Below, in pieces: positions 6,030 through 6,832 of a DNA stretch of 6,832 nucleotides. Position numbers and translations under genes: made by a program. Position 1 is the first letter of the stretch. Each line of letters opens with the position of its first letter. Below the pieces are notes generated by a model. That model had not been told where the DNA came from. It was given only the letters and a program-made list of their open reading frames with translations, and ran no database searches. Source of the stretch: Gammaproteobacteria bacterium (GTDB taxonomy: Bacteria; Pseudomonadota; Gammaproteobacteria; GCA-002705445; GCA-002716945); contig PBXG01000005.1 in NCBI GenBank assembly GCA_002728355.1, forward strand, positions 80,246-87,077. Direction: 5' to 3'.

Positions 6030-6832
6030 ATGCAAACAAAAACTTTTGATCTAGGCGGTCAATCAGTAAAAATCGAAACAGGTTTATTAGCAAAACAATC
6101 AACTGCATCAGTCACTGTAGACATAGAAGGTACTGTAATTCTTGCCACATTAGTCGCTGATAAAAATGATAGTGATAGAGACTTTTTTCCACTAACTGTC
6201 GATTACATTGAAAAAACATATGCAGCGGGAAAAATTCCAGGTGGTTTTTTTAAACGAGAAGGACGACCAAGTGAAAAAGAGACCTTAATAAGTCGATTAG
6301 TTGATAGACCTTTGAGACCACTTTTTGATTCAAGTTTCACACGCGAGGTTCAATTAATACTTACTTTACTATCATATAATCCTGATGTTGATGCAGAAAT
6401 ACCAGCATTGATAGCGGCATCAGCTTGCGTTAAATTATCTGGCTTACCTTTTAACGGGACTTTAGGTGCAGTCAAAGTTGGTTACGATGGCAATGATTAT
6501 ATATTGAATCCTAGTAACAGCGCTTTAAAAGAGTCGCTTTTAGATTTAACAGTTGCAGGCACGAAAAATGCCGTAATGATGGTTGAGTCTGAAGCAAAAG
6601 AATTGACAGAGGATGTTATGCTTGGTGCTGTCAATTTTGGTCATGAAAAAATGCAGGTTATAATAACTGCAATTGAAGAACTAGTTGCTGATGCTAATGT
6701 CAGCCAAATTGATTGGACACCTCCTGTCTCAGATAATCAAGCATATGAAGAATTTTTTGATAAATATAAAGAACGAATAACAGATGCATATTCGATTACA
6801 AAAAAACAAGAGAGAAATACTAAACTGTCTAA
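6030..6832 (+). CDS. pnp: Polyribonucleotide nucleotidyltransferase (PNPase), 3' end outside the window
   Basis: PNPase is the phosphorolytic 3'-5' exoribonuclease and RNA-tailing enzyme, and a degradosome component in E. coli. The frame runs from ATG 6030 through 267 complete codons to the right edge, about 37% of the usual 700 or so residues. Visible parts are the first RNase PH domain (about 1-140, with DFFPLTVDYIEKTYAAGKIP, FFKREGRPSEKE at 73-84, and LVDRPLRPLF) and most of the alpha-helical linker domain (from about 145, with VAGTKNAVMMVESEAKEL, MLGAVNFGH and TKKQER). The E. coli central-channel pair Arg79-Arg80 corresponds to Lys75-Arg76. The second RNase PH domain with the active site, and the KH and S1 domains, lie beyond the window. 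An AAGGA (6014-6018) inside the end of rpsO is the likely SD. Confidence 0.97.
   Translation, partial: MQTKTFDLGGQSVKIETGLLAKQSTASVTVDIEGTVILATLVADKNDSDRDFFPLTVDYIEKTYAAGKIPGGFFKREGRPSEKETLISRLVDRPLRPLFDSSFTREVQLILTLLSYNPDVDAEIPALIAASACVKLSGLPFNGTLGAVKVGYDGNDYILNPSNSALKESLLDLTVAGTKNAVMMVESEAKELTEDVMLGAVNFGHEKMQVIITAIEELVADANVSQIDWTPPVSDNQAYEEFFDKYKERITDAYSITKKQERNTKLS

Overview
The window is a compact, AT-rich stretch (roughly one third G+C by eye, not computed). It carries the conserved transcription/translation cluster in the order initiator tRNA-fMet, rimP, nusA, infB, rbfA, truB, rpsO, pnp, all on the + strand. This is the E. coli metY operon order. There is no ylxR gene between nusA and infB, which most alphaproteobacteria and Firmicutes have. 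NusA, the IF2 core, TruB (GEATKFSQY) and PNPase read as gammaproteobacterial. The best guess is a low-GC gammaproteobacterium with a reduced or streamlined genome, such as a marine oligotroph or a symbiont. The exact lineage cannot be fixed from the sequence alone.

Layout: positions 1-116 may hold the 3' end of an unidentified membrane-protein gene. A promoter-like element (about 121-149) precedes the initiator tRNA (160-236). A 90-base leader follows, with a short GC-rich hairpin and U-tract (291-314) just before rimP (327-794). nusA (791-2284) overlaps rimP by 4 bases. infB (2297-4474) follows after 12 bases, and rbfA (4480-4821) after 5 more. truB (4818-5696) overlaps rbfA by 4 bases. A 57-base gap holds a weak hairpin and an extended -10 promoter candidate before rpsO (5754-6023). 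pnp starts only 6 bases after rpsO (6030) and runs off the window after 267 codons.

The genes form one functional set. The initiator tRNA and IF2 start translation. RimP, RbfA and S15 build the 30S subunit. TruB modifies U55 of tRNAs. NusA controls RNA polymerase pausing, termination and antitermination. PNPase degrades RNA. In E. coli NusA feeds back on this operon, and the leader hairpin here is a plausible place for such control.

I see no mobile element, CRISPR array or undescribed multi-gene system. The points worth a second look are small: a rimP-nusA junction that is also a perfect -1 slippery heptamer, a substituted conserved histidine in TruB, a possible internal start in infB, the loss of the rpsO-pnp regulatory spacer, a U1-U72 mismatch in the initiator tRNA, and the rimP leader hairpin.
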